This document shows positions 1-7,877 of a stretch of DNA of 17,153 nt, in pieces. This stretch comes from an uncultured Pseudomonadota bacterium. Lineage in GTDB: Bacteria > Pseudomonadota > Gammaproteobacteria > Methylococcales > Methylomonadaceae. The notes under the pieces were generated by a model that did not search any database, had not been told where the DNA came from, and saw nothing but the letters and a program-made list of their open reading frames with translations. How positions within the stretch are numbered: position 1 is the stretch's first letter; each line of letters starts with the position of its first letter. The stretch lies in NCBI GenBank assembly GCA_903953455.1, contig CAJBJW010000118.1, positions 1-17,153 on the forward strand. Direction: 5' to 3'. A program made the position numbers and the translations under genes.

Positions 1-874
1 AATTCGCCATCATGCGAATGAATGAGGCAATTTTCGCCTTCATTTCACCCGGCTTAGGATCTAAAGTGCGAATTAAAACGACAATATTATCTAACTCCAC
101 TTCTGAAATACCTAACTTACGCACTAATTTGGCTTGATCATGAGTCGCAAGCAAGTCTAAATAACGCGTTACCAACAGTAATGCATTGGCTTTATGAGGT
201 GTTGAATCCGGCAACTGTTGGAGTTGAAGCCGCAAACAATCACTCAAATCAATTGCGCCAATCCCAACAGGATCAAAATGCTGAATACGATGAAGTACTG
301 CAGACACCTCCTCAATTTCAATATCAATAATTTGCTCACGCAAACTAGAGAAGATTTCGTCTACTGATGCAAGTAAATAACCTTCGGTATCGATATAATC
401 AATGATTGAAATGGCGATAGCATGATCACGCTCAGAGAAAGAGACTAATTCAAGCTGATCTAGTAAATGCGTATGTAAACTTAAACTATCGCTGCGCTGC
501 GTTTCAAATTCACCTTCAAAATTAGACGTTTCCCGAATTGTTCCAAAATCATATTCAGGTAAAGTTTCTTGTTCTGGTTCATAGATATCATCCCATGATG
601 AATCAATTGGTAATTCATCAGGAATATCAGTTTGTGAACCTTCACTACCATGCAGTAAATCTAAATTATCACTTTTTTTGTCTTGAAGGGGAGCATCCAA
701 TGAAAACAAACCCAACTCTTCTGATTCAAGCTCTAGCATAATATTTGATTCTAGCGCTTGTTGAATTTCTTGCTGCAAGTCCAATGTCGACATTTGCAAT
801 AATTTAATGGCTTGTTGTAATTGGGGTGTCATCGATAATTGATGACCTAGCCGTAAATGTAGAGTTTGTTTCAT
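1..874 (-). CDS. rpoN: RNA polymerase sigma-54 factor RpoN, partial (N-terminal 291 residues)
   Basis: Sigma-54 directs core RNA polymerase to -24/-12 promoters and needs an AAA+ activator; in polar-flagellated gammaproteobacteria these include many flagellar genes. Seen by translating the minus strand from the ATG at 874-872: a Gln/Leu-rich region I (MTPQLQQAIKLLQM, residues 16-29), an acidic linker (about 50-115), then the core-binding domain with HFDPVGIGAIDL and LDPKPG (271-276). The reading frame is open to the window edge, so the DNA-binding part with the RpoN box lies outside. Full proteins are usually about 450-500 residues. After LDPKPG the last 15 residues do not resemble the usual stretch leading to a Y-V/I-V/I-P-D motif; this may be a variable linker, an insertion or a sequence change. 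It sits 36 nt downstream of lptB, the normal place for rpoN. Confidence 0.93.
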   Translation of the reverse strand, partial: MKQTLHLRLGHQLSMTPQLQQAIKLLQMSTLDLQQEIQQALESNIMLELESEELGLFSLDAPLQDKKSDNLDLLHGSEGSQTDIPDELPIDSSWDDIYEPEQETLPEYDFGTIRETSNFEGEFETQRSDSLSLHTHLLDQLELVSFSERDHAIAISIIDYIDTEGYLLASVDEIFSSLREQIIDIEIEEVSAVLHRIQHFDPVGIGAIDLSDCLRLQLQQLPDSTPHKANALLLVTRYLDLLATHDQAKLVRKLGISEVELDNIVVLIRTLDPKPGEMKAKIASFIRMMAN

Positions 875-910
875 AAGCAATGAACCTGTTGTGAAATGCG
901 CTGCAATGAT

Positions 911-1633
911 TTAAAGACTAAAATTATTGCCTAAATAAACGTCTCGAACTTCCTTGTTTGCAACAATAGCCTGCGCATCACCTTCGGCAATAACGCGTCC
1001 GTCACTTAAAATATAAGCACGATGACAAATGTCGAGCGTTTCTCGAACATTATGTTCTGTAATGAGAACACCAATGCCACGCTGACTTAAATGTTGAATA
1101 ATTTTTTTAATATCATCCACCGAAATAGGATCAACACCAGCAAAGGGTTCATCCAGTAAAATAAATTTTGGATTTGATGCAAGTGCACGAGCAATCTCAA
1201 CGCGTCGACGCTCTCCACCCGATAAACTTAGTGCTAATTGATCCCGCAAATGGGTGATATGAAACTCATCTAACAGATTGATAATAATAGAATCTATTTG
1301 TTTTTTATTCAAATCTGAACGCAATTGCAACACAGCACGCAAATTATCTGCAACCGTCAATTTACGAAAAACAGAAGGCTCCTGTGGCAGATAGCCGATT
1401 CCGTGCAATGCGCGCAAATGCATTGGCGTATGCGTAAGGGATTGACCATCTAATGTAATTTCACCCTGATCAACCGTTACAAGACCCACTAGCATATAAA
1501 AGCTGGTTGTTTTCCCAGCTCCGTTAGGCCCAAGTAACCCTACAACTTCACCGGTTTTAACCTGCAAGGACACGCCATTTACAACATCACGTTTGTTGTA
1601 TGATTTATGTAATTGTTTCGCCGCAAGAATCAT
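911..1633 (-). CDS. lptB: LPS export ABC transporter ATP-binding protein LptB
   Basis: LptB is the cytoplasmic ATPase of the LptB2FGC complex, which extracts LPS from the inner membrane and pushes it along the LptC-LptA bridge. All ABC signatures are visible: Walker A GPNGAGKT (35-42), Q-loop YLPQE (Q84), signature LSGGE (137-141), Walker B FILLDEP with D161 and E162, and the switch histidine in TEHN (H194). The 240-residue length is typical. It starts at an ATG 3 nt after the lptA stop, which suggests one transcript and coupled translation. The membrane partners LptF and LptG are not in the window, as is usual because they are encoded elsewhere. Nothing unusual was seen. Confidence 0.97.
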   Translation of the reverse strand: MILAAKQLHKSYNKRDVVNGVSLQVKTGEVVGLLGPNGAGKTTSFYMLVGLVTVDQGEITLDGQSLTHTPMHLRALHGIGYLPQEPSVFRKLTVADNLRAVLQLRSDLNKKQIDSIIINLLDEFHITHLRDQLALSLSGGERRRVEIARALASNPKFILLDEPFAGVDPISVDDIKKIIQHLSQRGIGVLITEHNVRETLDICHRAYILSDGRVIAEGDAQAIVANKEVRDVYLGNNFSL

Positions 1634-1636
1634 AAA

Positions 1637-2182
1637 TTAGGGCTTGGGTTGAATAACAACATGCACGCGTTGTTTGCTGTTATTAGCATTATCATCATCT
1701 CTATCACCGGCTTTAACTAACGACGTTTTAATATCATATTCAATAAAATCACTCGAATAAGTGCCACTTCCTTGCCAAACAGTTGCGTTATTTATTAATA
1801 AAAGCAAATTACGTTTAGGATAGAACTCACCAGTTTCTGCTTGCCCAGTAATATCAGCAGACCCCGGACTTGGCGTTTGTTTGAATTTGGCCATTTTTCC
1901 AGTAAATACTAATTTTTCAGGTTCACCATCTTTTAAATGCACCACTAATTTGTCTGAATTCACCCTTATACTGCCTTGTGTAGCAATAACATTACCTGTG
2001 TAAATACTCAATTGTGATTTTTCATCATAGGATGCGCCATTTGAATCAATCATAATAGCTTGTTTTGAATCACTTTCTAACGCAAATGTTTGTGAACTAC
2101 TCATAAATAACGTTATTAAAGCAGCAACACTTACACAATTAAAATGGTGCTGGCTTTGTCTATTTTGTCTCATATTTACCAT
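1637..2182 (-). CDS. lptA: Periplasmic LPS-transport bridge protein LptA
   Basis: LptA is the soluble periplasmic beta-jellyroll protein that oligomerises into the bridge carrying LPS from LptC to LptD. Seen: a signal peptide with hydrophobic stretch FNCVSVAALITLF and a likely cleavage after SSQTFA (about residue 34), followed by the OstA-like repeat region (IMIDSNGASYDEKSQLSIYTG, then GNVIATQGSIRVNSDKL). The tail is charged and Asn/Asp-rich (DRDDDNANNSKQ). At 181 residues it matches the family. Two in-frame starts exist: the first ATG (2182) overlaps lptC by 23 nt, and ATG at 2173 (MRQNRQ) overlaps by 14 nt. Neither has a strong ribosome binding site, so the start is uncertain. The mature protein is the same either way. 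Confidence 0.92.
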   Translation of the reverse strand: MVNMRQNRQSQHHFNCVSVAALITLFMSSSQTFALESDSKQAIMIDSNGASYDEKSQLSIYTGNVIATQGSIRVNSDKLVVHLKDGEPEKLVFTGKMAKFKQTPSPGSADITGQAETGEFYPKRNLLLLINNATVWQGSGTYSSDFIEYDIKTSLVKAGDRDDDNANNSKQRVHVVIQPKP

Positions 2183-2729
2183 GTACTTTTGCTAATAATT
2201 CTAAATGTATGGGTGCATTAAAGGTGGCTTTCATGCCAAGACCTGTTGTGATATTTTTTCCACTGCGTAGCTGTGTCCATTCTTTTGTCTGAGCAAAATG
2301 CGTTTGAGGAAAAATAGTTAAATTAGACGTTTCAATAGCTAACTCACGTTCTTTGACATTACCCGAACGCTCAATAAATACAGCACCATTTAACAAAACA
2401 AAATCGGAATTTGTTGGTATTTCACCCGTTTGTGCATGAATTTTCCAAGGCGATTTCGTATTATTCTCAAAAATCATCACGGGATTTTCTAAAATAATCG
2501 TTTTATTGTCACTGTAATGCGTCATTTTATTGGCAGTCAATTGTGTATCTAAAAGACCTTTTTCATCCATTTGCCACTTTTGATAGCCGACACTAAAATA
2601 ATCTGCACTATGCGCTACTGCACCACGTAACGTTGTATTTGTATTTTGCTTGAGCAATTCTGCCCATAAAAAACTCACCACAGCAAACGCAATAATATAA
2701 CCATAAAAAGCCTTATGATTCATTATCAT
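2160..2729 (-). CDS. lptC: LPS-transport inner-membrane anchor LptC
   Basis: LptC is a bitopic inner-membrane protein whose periplasmic jellyroll passes LPS from LptB2FG to LptA. Seen: one N-terminal membrane segment (about residues 8-24, FYGYIIAFAVVSFLWAEL), then a 160-residue beta-rich domain containing the family-like stretch DEKGLLDTQLTANKMTHYSDN and IHAQTGEIP. The length of 189 residues matches the E. coli protein. The start ATG overlaps the kdsC stop as ATGA, and the 3' end overlaps lptA, so translation of the three genes is probably coupled. The identification rests on sequence pattern plus the conserved kdsC-lptC-lptA-lptB order. Confidence 0.93.
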   Translation of the reverse strand: MIMNHKAFYGYIIAFAVVSFLWAELLKQNTNTTLRGAVAHSADYFSVGYQKWQMDEKGLLDTQLTANKMTHYSDNKTIILENPVMIFENNTKSPWKIHAQTGEIPTNSDFVLLNGAVFIERSGNVKERELAIETSNLTIFPQTHFAQTKEWTQLRSGKNITTGLGMKATFNAPIHLELLAKVHGKYETK

Positions 2730-3256
2730 GCCAAATATTGACTCAATAACGGCTCAAAATTATCTTGCGCTTGCAAAATTAAATCACATACCTCACGCAC
2801 AGCACCTAATCCACCATTCAAGGTAGTACACCAATCTGAACAAGCCTTAACAGCTTCATTTGCATCCGCTACGGAAATAGCTAAACCCACATGCATCATA
2901 ACGGGCAAATCAATAACGTCATCACCTACATAAGCAACTTCATCACTAGAAAGCTCTAATTTCACAAGTAATTCGTTAAATACAACGCGTTTATCCTCTT
3001 GATTTTGATAAACGTGTGTAATTCCCAAACTTTGCATCCGCATTGCAACAATAGGTGATTCTCGCCCTGATATGACAGCAATTTCCACCCCTGTTTGTTT
3101 AAGCATTTTCATTCCATGACCATCACGCGCATGAAAAGACTTGTATTCATTACCTTGGTAATCAAAAAACAGCTTACCATCTGTTAATACGCCATCTACG
3201 TCTAAAATCAATAGACGAATGCGGCGTGCTTGTTCCATCACACGTACTGGTATCAT
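2726..3256 (-). CDS. kdsC: 3-deoxy-D-manno-octulosonate 8-phosphate phosphatase KdsC
   Basis: KdsC hydrolyses Kdo-8-phosphate to Kdo and phosphate in the cytoplasm, the step before activation by KdsB. It is a HAD-family phosphatase without a cap domain and works as a tetramer. Seen: motif I DVDGVLTDG with nucleophile D19 and acid/base D21, motif II VISGRES (61-67), the motif III lysine in QEDKR (K89), and motif IV GDD (111-113) with D117. The length of 176 residues is normal. The kdsD stop codon directly abuts this ATG (TAA then ATG with no gap), which supports translational coupling. No anomalies were seen. Confidence 0.96.
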   Translation of the reverse strand: MIPVRVMEQARRIRLLILDVDGVLTDGKLFFDYQGNEYKSFHARDGHGMKMLKQTGVEIAVISGRESPIVAMRMQSLGITHVYQNQEDKRVVFNELLVKLELSSDEVAYVGDDVIDLPVMMHVGLAISVADANEAVKACSDWCTTLNGGLGAVREVCDLILQAQDNFEPLLSQYLA

Positions 3257-4234
3257 TTACACTATCCCTGCACGTATTAAATCGTGCATATTTAAAGCAC
3301 CACACACTTGCTGCTGATTATTGACAACACACAAGGCACTAATTTTCTTTTCTTGCATTACCTGCATGGCTTGCGCGGCTAAACACATCTCTTCAATGAC
3401 CGCGCAATCACGCGTCATCACATCACTTATTGCGCAATTTGGCAATGATAAGTTTTGCCCTAACAGGCGACGCAGGTCTCCATCAGTAAAGATACCTTGT
3501 AATTGACCTTTTTCATCAACAACAATTGTCATACCAAGTTTTTTTGCTGTCATTTCAAGTACGGCGCCACTAACTAATGTGTCAACTAAAACAGTAGGAA
3601 TGGCGCATCCTGTATGCATAATATCATTTACACGCAAAAGTAAACGACGTCCTAACCGCCCACCCGGATGAGAAAAAGCAAAATCCGCCCGTGTAAATCC
3701 CCGCGCTTCAAGTAGTGAAACCGCGAGAGCATCACCCATGACAAGCGCTGCGGTGGTACTTGAAGTGGGCGCTAAGCCTAATGGACAGGCTTCTTGTGCA
3801 ACAGATACATTCAAGTGCACCGTTGCAAAATTGGCTAATGTCGACGTCGTATTGCCTGTTAAAGCGATGAGCGGAATACCTAAACGCTTAATTAAAGGTA
3901 AAATAGCAACAATTTCTTGTGTTTCACCTGAATTAGATAACGCCAACACCACATCATGCATGGTTATCATTCCTAAGTCACCATGACTTGCTTCACCAGA
4001 ATGTACAAAAAAAGCGGGTGTACCCGTGCTGGCAAGTGTCGCGGCAATTTTCCCTCCAATATGTCCAGATTTACCTACACCGGTGACAACAATTCGACCT
4101 TTACAGGCAAATAAAAGTTTACATGCCGCCACAAAATTGGCGTCAATTTGCTTTGCCAAATCGGCAATCGCTTGCGCTTCAACTTGAATAACGGCAAGTC
4201 CAAGCTCACGCAAGGCATCATCATGGAGTTTCAT
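3257..4234 (-). CDS. kdsD: D-arabinose 5-phosphate isomerase KdsD
   Basis: KdsD interconverts D-ribulose 5-phosphate and D-arabinose 5-phosphate, the first step of Kdo synthesis for LPS. Seen: an N-terminal SIS sugar-isomerase domain (about residues 35-170) with GVGKSGHIG, HSGEASHGDLG and SNSGET, followed by two CBS domains (about 205-260 and 270-325). The residues known to matter in E. coli KdsD (K59, E111, E152, H193) line up here with a constant shift of four as K55, E107, E148 and H189, so the enzyme should be active. The length of 325 residues is close to the E. coli 328. It is the first gene of the leftward operon and faces away from fliL. A paralogue such as GutQ is unlikely given the neighbours. 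Confidence 0.96.
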   Translation of the reverse strand: MKLHDDALRELGLAVIQVEAQAIADLAKQIDANFVAACKLLFACKGRIVVTGVGKSGHIGGKIAATLASTGTPAFFVHSGEASHGDLGMITMHDVVLALSNSGETQEIVAILPLIKRLGIPLIALTGNTTSTLANFATVHLNVSVAQEACPLGLAPTSSTTAALVMGDALAVSLLEARGFTRADFAFSHPGGRLGRRLLLRVNDIMHTGCAIPTVLVDTLVSGAVLEMTAKKLGMTIVVDEKGQLQGIFTDGDLRRLLGQNLSLPNCAISDVMTRDCAVIEEMCLAAQAMQVMQEKKISALCVVNNQQQVCGALNMHDLIRAGIV

Positions 4235-4546
4235 GGGTTGTTGGGTTATTTTCGCATAAATTTTAATATAGCTTTATTATGCCATAGATTGATGGAATTA
4301 ATATTGCGTGCAAATAAATTGATACAAAAAAGGGAATCCAATATCGTTATTATTCAAGAGATAATAAAATGTTTGGCATAAATCCTGCATTATAAAAACA
4401 GCAGCAATAATTTCGTCCGCTGCATTTTTCAGCCATCAAAACAACATGGTAGAAAAACGAGTTAACGAAATAGGTTATTGATACAAATATAGTTTGCCAG
4501 TATATTTCTGGTGATTAATAGTGAATAAAACGTATAGGTTGTCAAA
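4235..4546. other. Divergent intergenic region between kdsD and fliL
   Basis: This 312-base AT-rich spacer must hold the promoters of both operons. Toward fliL there is a clear sigma-54 site (listed separately). Toward kdsD, on the minus strand, the best -10-like hexamer is CATAAT (plus-strand 4276-4281), but I see no good -35 at the right distance, so this is only a candidate. Two short inverted repeats occur: GCAGC (4401-4405) with GCTGC (4419-4423), followed by five T, right after the predicted flagellar start point; and CCAG (4497-4500) with CTGG (4508-4511). They are short enough to be chance. No convincing gene or other element was seen. Confidence 0.7.
4373..4390 (+). promoter_or_regulatory. 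Sigma-54 (-24/-12) promoter for the fliL operon
   Basis: The sequence TTGGCATAAATCCTGCAT matches the sigma-54 consensus TTGGCACG-N4-TTGCW, with the invariant GG (4375-4376) and GC (4387-4388) exactly 12 nt apart. Transcription would start near 4400, giving a leader of about 147 nt before fliL. Sigma-54 control of this class of flagellar genes through FleQ/FlrA-type activators is known in polar-flagellated gammaproteobacteria, and rpoN itself is at the left end of the window. I did not find a convincing activator site upstream. Confidence 0.75.
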
Positions 4547-5068
4547 ATGGCAGAAGAAATCGAAAACGAAGAAGTTGAATACGAAGTTAAAAAATCAAAA
4601 AAGCCCCTTATCATCTTAGTAGTTGCCATTATTCTGTCTTTGGCAGCCGGTGGTGGAGGTACCTTTTTTGCTGTGAAACAAGGTTTAATTGGCGCTGCTG
4701 CACATGAAGAAGAAATTGCCGTGTGTGAAGAGCCACCACCACCACCTGATCACACTCTCTATTTTGAACTAACCAAGCCTTTAGTGGTGAACTTTTCACC
4801 TAGCTCTTCAGTACGTGTTGTTAAAGTGACGCTGACTATGTCTGCAGAAGACCCTGCCACTATTGATGTATTGAAGAAAAATGAGCCGATGCTCATGAAT
4901 AACTTGCTGATGTTAATTAGTGCACAAAATACAGATAACTTAAAAACACACGACGGAAAGGTTGCACTTCGTGACGCCATTTTCGATGACGCGACGGCTA
5001 TGCTAGAAAAAATGTCGCCTGAAGCGGAAATTAAAGACGTCTTCTTTACTTCATTTATCATGCAATAA
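4547..5068 (+). CDS. fliL: Flagellar basal-body-associated protein FliL
   Basis: FliL surrounds or supports the stator units at the flagellar motor and affects torque. Seen: an acidic N-terminus (EEIENEEVEYE), a Lys-rich turn, one membrane segment (about residues 20-43, PLIILVVAIILSLAAGGGG), a proline linker (EEPPPPPD, about 65-72), then the periplasmic domain with YFELTKPLVVNF and the characteristic hydrophobic end VFFTSFIMQ. At 173 residues it is of normal size. It is the first gene of the long rightward flagellar operon, behind a sigma-54 promoter. The fliK gene often found just upstream in other genomes is absent here. The fliM start lies 4 nt downstream. Confidence 0.95.
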   Translation: MAEEIENEEVEYEVKKSKKPLIILVVAIILSLAAGGGGTFFAVKQGLIGAAAHEEEIAVCEEPPPPPDHTLYFELTKPLVVNFSPSSSVRVVKVTLTMSAEDPATIDVLKKNEPMLMNNLLMLISAQNTDNLKTHDGKVALRDAIFDDATAMLEKMSPEAEIKDVFFTSFIMQ

Positions 5069-5072
5069 GACT

Positions 5073-6080
5073 ATGAGTGACTTACTTTCGCAAGCAGAAA
5101 TTGATGCCTTATTGAATGGCATGGGCGGCGGCGACCTTGATGTGGGTGACGCAGAAGAAGAGGCAAGTGTCTATTCTGAAGACGATGTCGAGGAAATGGA
5201 AGAGCGCGGTATCGTTAAATCGTATGATTTAGCGAATCAGGAACGGATTGTTCGGGGTCGAATGCCAACGCTTGAAATGATAAATGAGCGTTTTGCACGA
5301 TTACTTCGTGTGTCGATTTTTAACTTTTTGCGTCGTGCATCGGAAATTTTTATCTCCAGCATTCAGATTAAAAAGTTTTCGGATTTTTCTCAAGGTTTGC
5401 TTGTACCAACAAGTTTAACCGTTATTCGTGTTAATCCATTACGAGGCAAGGCGTTAATCGTAGTTGAGCCAAGCTTAATTTTCACAGCGGTAGATAGTTA
5501 TTTTGGTGGCGGCGGCTTTTTTGAAAATGCACCTTCCGAAGGTAAAGAATTTACACAGACTGAAATGCGCGTGGTACTTTTAATCATTGAATTGATTTTT
5601 AAAGATTTAAAAGAAGCATGGAAACCCGTGATGAATTTAGATTTCGATTATCTAAGTTCAGAAATTAATCCTCGATTTGCCAATATTGTAGAGCCACCTG
5701 AATTAGTGGTGGTTTCAACGTTGCATGTGGATTTGGAAGGCGGCGGCGGTGATATTCATATTGCAATGCCTTATGCGATGCTTGAGCCAATTCGTGATTT
5801 ACTTGACGTTATCAATAGTAATAAAGAAGACGTTGATGAAAATTGGTATGACTCACTTTATCGTGAAGTGATGAGAGTGGATATTCCTGTTAGCAGTTTG
5901 TTAATTGAAAAAAATATGTCCATTCGCAGCGTGCTCCAACTCAAAAAAGGTGATGTCATTCCAATTGATTTGCCTGAATCTGTGACCTTAGATGCAGCTA
6001 ATGTGCCTATATTTACTGGTAAAGTTGGCATCTCTGAAGGCAATTACGCCATTCAAATTACTGATCGTATCGTCACCTGA
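5073..6080 (+). CDS. fliM: Flagellar motor switch protein FliM
   Basis: FliM forms the middle of the cytoplasmic C-ring, binds phosphorylated CheY and sets the direction of rotation. Seen: the N-terminal CheY-binding motif LSQAEIDALLNGM (residues 5-17), a flexible acidic linker (about 20-48), the CheC-like middle domain (about 50-235, with SYFGGGGFFE and a downstream GGGGDIHIAMPYAMLEPI stretch), and a C-terminal SpoA/FliN-like domain ending GNYAIQITDRI. The length of 335 residues is typical. The CheY motif is intact although no chemotaxis genes occur in this window. It is followed by fliN after 50 nt. Confidence 0.97.
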   Translation: MSDLLSQAEIDALLNGMGGGDLDVGDAEEEASVYSEDDVEEMEERGIVKSYDLANQERIVRGRMPTLEMINERFARLLRVSIFNFLRRASEIFISSIQIKKFSDFSQGLLVPTSLTVIRVNPLRGKALIVVEPSLIFTAVDSYFGGGGFFENAPSEGKEFTQTEMRVVLLIIELIFKDLKEAWKPVMNLDFDYLSSEINPRFANIVEPPELVVVSTLHVDLEGGGGDIHIAMPYAMLEPIRDLLDVINSNKEDVDENWYDSLYREVMRVDIPVSSLLIEKNMSIRSVLQLKKGDVIPIDLPESVTLDAANVPIFTGKVGISEGNYAIQITDRIVT

Positions 6081-6130
6081 TGATATCGGCACTTGAAACT
6101 AAATTAAAGAAAAGATAAGCGAGAAAAATT

Positions 6131-6475
6131 ATGAGCGATAAAGACGATATCGAAACCGTTTCTTTTAAAGAATTCGAAGATCAAGACAATTCACAATCTA
6201 TTGAATCTAATGAAGAAGTTAATTTAGATGTTATTTTAGATGTGCCTGTTGTGATTTCCATGGAAATCGGACGCACTCAGATTAGTATTCGTAATTTACT
6301 GCAACTCAACCAAGGTTCTGTCGTTGAATTGGAGCGTTTTGTTGGTGAAGGTCTTGATGTACTTGTCAATGGAATGTTAATTGCCCATGGCGAAGTTGTT
6401 GTGATTAACGACAAATTTGGTATACGATTAACTGATGTTATTAGTCCTTCAGAGCGCGTTAAACGCTTGGCATAA
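6131..6475 (+). CDS. fliN: Flagellar motor switch protein FliN
   Basis: FliN makes the base of the C-ring and helps dock the export ATPase complex through FliH. Seen: an acidic, probably disordered N-terminus (residues 1-35), then one SpoA domain with LDVPVVISMEIGRTQISIRNLLQLNQGSVVEL, followed by VLVNGMLIAHGEVVVINDKFGIRLTDVIS. At 114 residues it is a short, single-domain FliN without the long N-terminal extension found in some species. The last base of its stop codon is the first base of the fliO ATG (TAATG), so translation is likely coupled. The 50-nt gap before it shows no promoter I can defend. Confidence 0.97.
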   Translation: MSDKDDIETVSFKEFEDQDNSQSIESNEEVNLDVILDVPVVISMEIGRTQISIRNLLQLNQGSVVELERFVGEGLDVLVNGMLIAHGEVVVINDKFGIRLTDVISPSERVKRLA

Positions 6476-6834
6476 TGCGGCAAACTGAACTGATTTCAAG
6501 TAGCGACTTTTTAGGTCCGTCACTTGCCTTACTGGCTGTTTTACTCATTTTTATGGTTTGTGTTTGGGCTATTAAAATGCTGCAAAAACAAACGGTACAT
6601 GAAAATGATCGCTTGCGTATTGTCAGTGGATTGTCACTTGGAATGCGCGAGCGATTAGTCCTTGTCCAAGCAGGCAAAAAGCAGTTGATTTTAGGTGTGA
6701 CACCCAGTCGCATTGATATGCTTTGTCTTTTAGAAGGTGATGATTGCTTGCAAAAGATAACGCTTGAATCTTCGCCAGAAAACAGTTTCGCTTATAAGTT
6801 AAAACAAGTCATGAAAGGAAAAAATCATGCGTAA
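6475..6834 (+). CDS. fliO: Flagellar biosynthesis protein FliO
   Basis: FliO is a small inner-membrane protein that helps assemble the FliP ring of the export gate. Seen: one membrane segment (about residues 13-36, GPSLALLAVLLIFMVCVWAIKML) and a cytoplasmic domain with RIVSGLSLGMRERLVLVQAGKKQLILGVTPSRID, which is the conserved FliO pattern. It has 119 residues, in the usual range for this poorly conserved family. Its 5' end overlaps the fliN stop by one base and its 3' end overlaps fliP by 8 nt. Identification is firm because of both pattern and position. Confidence 0.93.
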   Translation: MRQTELISSSDFLGPSLALLAVLLIFMVCVWAIKMLQKQTVHENDRLRIVSGLSLGMRERLVLVQAGKKQLILGVTPSRIDMLCLLEGDDCLQKITLESSPENSFAYKLKQVMKGKNHA

Positions 6835-7588
6835 ACGCACCGTTATTTTTATCTTATTTACACTCGCTGCGCTGGGTTTGAGCTCCATAGCCTTTGCCAT
6901 GCCTGCAGGTATTGAGGCTTTAACGGTGACAAGCAACCCAAAAGGGGGGCAGACGTATAGCGTGACGTTGCAAATTTTAGCGTTAATGACAATCATGACG
7001 CTTTTACCTGCGATGTTGCTGACCATGACATCGTTTACGCGCATCATGATTGTTTTCAGTTTATTGCGTCAAGCATTAGGTACGGGTCAGGTTCCTAGCA
7101 ACCAAGTATTACTTGGTCTGTCATTGTTTTTGACACTTTTTATCATGATGCCAGTGTTTGACAAAGTCAATAATGAAGCGGTTAAACCGTATATGGAAGA
7201 AAAAATTGATGCCATGGCCGCAGTTGAAAAGGCATCGATTCCTTTTCGTCAGTTTATGACCAAGCAAACACGCGAAAGTGATTTGGAGTTGTTTGTGCGA
7301 ATTTCTGGCAAAGCTGAAATTAATAACGCTGAAGAAATTCCTTTTTCGCTATTACTACCAGCTTATGTCACAAGTGAAATCAAAACCGCATTTCAAATTG
7401 GCTTTATGATTTTTTTGCCGTTTCTGATTATTGATCTAGTCGTAGCGAGTGTATTGATGTCAATGGGTATGATGATGCTCTCACCCATGATTATTTCACT
7501 ACCTTTTAAAATTATGCTATTTGTACTCGCTGATGGCTGGTCGCTCATTATGGAAATGCTCGCTGCGAGCTTTTATGTTGGCACTTAA
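6827..7588 (+). CDS. fliP: Flagellar type III export gate protein FliP
   Basis: FliP forms the five-subunit core of the FliPQR export gate. Seen: a cleavable signal peptide (residues 1-24, ending LSSIAFA before MPAG), which is usual for FliP, then four hydrophobic segments and the conserved stretches MTSFTRIMIVFSLLRQALGT, VPSNQVLLGLSLFLTLFIM and the C-terminal SPMIISLPFKIMLFVLADGW. The length of 253 residues is typical. The start ATG lies inside fliO, with a Shine-Dalgarno-like AAAGGA just before it. The central PYMEEKID region and the loop with KQTRESDLELFV are also as expected. Confidence 0.97.
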   Translation: MRKRTVIFILFTLAALGLSSIAFAMPAGIEALTVTSNPKGGQTYSVTLQILALMTIMTLLPAMLLTMTSFTRIMIVFSLLRQALGTGQVPSNQVLLGLSLFLTLFIMMPVFDKVNNEAVKPYMEEKIDAMAAVEKASIPFRQFMTKQTRESDLELFVRISGKAEINNAEEIPFSLLLPAYVTSEIKTAFQIGFMIFLPFLIIDLVVASVLMSMGMMMLSPMIISLPFKIMLFVLADGWSLIMEMLAASFYVGT

Positions 7589-7603
7589 CGGAGCGTCAAA
7601 GCT

Positions 7604-7873
7604 ATGACACCCGAAATTATTTATACCGTAGGCCAGCAAGCAATGATTGTGGCTGTCAAATTGACGGTACCTTTACTCCTGCCTGCGCTAGTAGTTGGTT
7701 TAATCGTTGCTATGTTTCAAGCAGCAACACAAATTAACGAATCTACTTTGACGTTTGTACCCAAAATAGTCGTGATAGGTCTTGTCTTGCTTTTATTTGG
7801 GCCGACTATGTTGCAACAGTTCCTTGATTATTTTCAGGATTTAATTAAGGAAATTCCCGTTTTGATCGGCTAA
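7604..7873 (+). CDS. fliQ: Flagellar type III export gate protein FliQ
   Basis: FliQ is a small hairpin membrane protein; four copies wrap around the FliP-FliR gate. Seen: 89 residues with two hydrophobic segments (about 15-38 and 52-74), separated by the conserved polar loop FQAATQINESTLTFVPKI. That loop is close to the family consensus (QAxTQIxExTLxFxPK). It follows fliP by 15 nt with a GGAG ribosome binding site in the gap and precedes fliR by 4 nt. Confidence 0.97.
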   Translation: MTPEIIYTVGQQAMIVAVKLTVPLLLPALVVGLIVAMFQAATQINESTLTFVPKIVVIGLVLLLFGPTMLQQFLDYFQDLIKEIPVLIG

Positions 7874-7877
7874 CATA

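Noticed and set aside
538..741. 67-codon plus-strand frame over rpoN
   Set aside because: Antisense to the acidic linker of rpoN; its His/Tyr/Gln-rich product is what reversed Asp/Glu/Leu codons give.
4148..4381. 77-codon plus-strand frame from inside kdsD into the intergenic region
   Set aside because: Starts antisense within kdsD and ends right at the sigma-54 promoter; no family pattern, so chance is the simplest reading.
4401..4428. GCAGC...GCTGC followed by ATTTTT as a terminator
   Set aside because: Only a 5-bp stem with a 13-base loop, and it would lie at the very start of the predicted fliL transcript; too weak to call.
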